From assembly GCA_012524025.1 (NCBI GenBank), contig JAAYSC010000017.1, forward strand, positions 1-64,000: a DNA stretch of 64,000 bases. The letters are read 5' to 3'. Each line of letters begins with the position of its first letter. The stretch's first letter is position 1. This stretch comes from Clostridiales bacterium (GTDB taxonomy: Bacteria > Bacillota > Clostridia > Oscillospirales > Acutalibacteraceae). Below, one piece after another: positions 62,883 through 64,000 of this stretch. The notes under the pieces were generated by a model that had not been told where the DNA came from, searched no databases, and saw only the letters and a program-made list of their open reading frames with translations. The translations under genes and the position numbers were made by a program.

Positions 62883-63812
62883 ATGAAGATTCTTTTTATG
62901 GGGACACCGGATTTTGCCGTAAAATCTTTAGCGAAACTACATGAAGACGGATACGAAATCTCGGCTGTTTTCACTCAAGAAGACAGAATCAGAGGGCGTG
63001 GAAACAAATTATCGCCTTCGCCTGTCAAAACTATGAGCAATGAACTTGGCTTGAAGGTGTATCACCCAAGGTCTCTAAAGAGCGATGAAACGATAGAACT
63101 TGTTAAAAAAATCAATCCGGACATTATTGTTGTTGTTGCCTATGGGAAAATTTTGCCCAAAGAAATCTTAGATATACCGCCTCATGGCTGTGTCAACATC
63201 CATGCATCTTTACTTCCGAAATATAGGGGAGCCGCACCTATCCAATGGGCGATAATAAACGGTGAAAAAGAAACCGGTGTAACATCAATGCTTATGGATG
63301 TCGGAATGGATACCGGTGACATTCTTTTGAGCCGTAAAACCCCAATAGCCGAAGACGAAACATCTGCTGATCTTTTTATAAGATTGGCAGATCTTGGCGC
63401 AGATTTATTAATCGAAACCATCAAAGCGATGCAGAAAGGTGTGCTTGAGCCTAAAATTCAAGATGAAAGTCAAGCGACCTATGCCCCAATGTTGGACAAA
63501 TCAATGTGTGAAATTGACTGGGAAATGTCAGCTCAACAAATTAATAACCTCATAAGAGGGCTCTCACCCTTTTTTTGCGCTTGCAGTAAACTTGATGGGA
63601 AAAGGGTTAGGTTTATTGAGTCGGAAGTTTCTGAATCCGCTTGTGATTTGGATGCGGGTGAGATTATCTGTAAAGACGGCTCTCTGATTGTTGCCTGCGG
63701 CAATGATAGCGCCTTGGAAATTAAAATGTTGCAAGCCGAGGGTAAAAAGGCCATGGATTCAGAGGCATATTTATTGGGCAACAAAATTGAAGAAGGTAAT
63801 AAGTTTGAATAG
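62883..63812 (+). CDS. fmt: Methionyl-tRNA formyltransferase
   Basis: Adds a formyl group from 10-formyl-THF to initiator Met-tRNA (309 aa). N-terminal formyltransferase fold with ILFMGTPDFAVKSL, the catalytic NIHASLLPKYRGAAPIQWAI (Asn, His, Asp region with the later VGMDTGDIL), and a C-terminal tRNA-binding domain (INNLIRGLSPFF). Pairs with def upstream. Confidence 0.97.
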   Translation: MKILFMGTPDFAVKSLAKLHEDGYEISAVFTQEDRIRGRGNKLSPSPVKTMSNELGLKVYHPRSLKSDETIELVKKINPDIIVVVAYGKILPKEILDIPPHGCVNIHASLLPKYRGAAPIQWAIINGEKETGVTSMLMDVGMDTGDILLSRKTPIAEDETSADLFIRLADLGADLLIETIKAMQKGVLEPKIQDESQATYAPMLDKSMCEIDWEMSAQQINNLIRGLSPFFCACSKLDGKRVRFIESEVSESACDLDAGEIICKDGSLIVACGNDSALEIKMLQAEGKKAMDSEAYLLGNKIEEGNKFE

Positions 63813-63826
63813 GAGGCTTTTAAAAA

Positions 63827-64000
63827 ATGGGCTTGTTTTATGATTATTATTATATAGTGCTTGTTTTGCCGGCAATGTTAATTGCTGTGGCAGCTCAAAT
63901 CTACTTAAAATCAATATACAAAAAGATGTCAAATGTAAACAGTCTTCGCGGTTTGACAGGCGCACAGGCAGCATATCAAGTGTTGGCTCACTATGGAATT
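63827..64000 (+). CDS. YugP-like zinc metallopeptidase, partial at window edge
   Basis: The first 58 codons of a gene running off the right edge. It starts ATG with AGGAGG 6-11 bases upstream. The protein opens MGLFYDYYYIVLVLPAMLI, a membrane segment, then SIYKKMSNVNSLRGLTGAQA and AYQVLAHYGI. This is the N-terminus of the YugP/Zn_peptidase_2 family (DUF3267/ZMP-like) that usually follows fmt. The HExxH motif lies beyond the window. Confidence 0.85.
   Translation, partial: MGLFYDYYYIVLVLPAMLIAVAAQIYLKSIYKKMSNVNSLRGLTGAQAAYQVLAHYGI

Overview
The window is an A+T-rich chromosomal stretch from a Gram-positive, low-GC Firmicute of the class Clostridia, most likely an Oscillospiraceae/Ruminococcaceae-type gut anaerobe. 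The evidence is gene content and order: recJ-rel-dtd-hemZ, mazG-hup-rqcP-divIC-S1, comEC-holA, cdaA-cdaR, scpA-scpB-DUF2953-gerW, and yicC-remA-gmk-rpoZ-priA-def-fmt-yugP are all Clostridia/Bacilli arrangements. Oxygen-independent HemZ, a class I (iron-sulfur) fumarase subunit and an alaS T-box agree with this. Genes are dense, mostly on the + strand, with many 1-14 nt overlaps and frequent GTG/TTG starts. I see no mobile element, CRISPR array, rRNA or complete tRNA gene.

Layout. 0-7.5 kb: an NfeD-like membrane protein (-), a GH27 alpha-galactosidase with a module inserted in its barrel, a DEDDh exonuclease, a large secreted or anchored cell-wall amidase, and an aldose-1-epimerase (-). 7.6-19 kb: DNA repair, stringent response and tRNA proofreading (recJ, rel, dtd), hemZ, a MurJ/SpoVB-type flippase, then mazG-hup-rqcP-divIC-S1, in which the sporulation genes yabP and yabQ that normally sit inside this cluster are missing. 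19-26.8 kb: an amidohydrolase, an orphan fumarase alpha subunit, hpf, an rRNA methyltransferase, a lipid kinase, a PHP phosphoesterase (-), and an uncharacterised trio (DUF5685, an HPD-less J-protein with a Cys-rich tail, a small membrane protein). 26.9-34.9 kb: a glycan-catabolism operon (GH109-like NAD-dependent glycosidase, BadF/NagK-type kinase, GH4 phospho-glycosidase), then beta-galactosidase and murC on the - strand.

35-42 kb: radC, a thymidylate kinase, DUF2156 and GNAT proteins, a DJ-1 family protein, fthC, mltG and trhP. 42-49.8 kb: a T-box-controlled alaS, a HIT protein, comEC (with a degenerate C-terminal beta-lactamase-like domain), holA, an RNase M5-like toprim protein and ispF. 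49.9-57.8 kb: c-di-AMP synthesis and control (cdaA-cdaR), DUF1385, prmC, an M50 protease, scpAB, DUF2953, gerW and an RsuA-family pseudouridine synthase. 57.9-64 kb: the yicC-to-fmt housekeeping operon, ending in a YugP-like metallopeptidase cut by the window edge.

Together the genes describe a saccharolytic anaerobe carrying alpha- and beta-galactosidases, a galactose mutarotase and an intracellular phosphorylate-then-cleave glycoside pathway. No carbohydrate transporter or sugar regulator is present here. The most interesting leads are the GH109-like/kinase/GH4 operon, the DUF5685-J-protein-membrane trio, the inserted module in the GH27 enzyme, and the missing yabPQ alongside a retained gerW. 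No gene stretch longer than 300 bases lacks a feature; the largest non-coding gap (about 270 bases before alaS) is the T-box leader.
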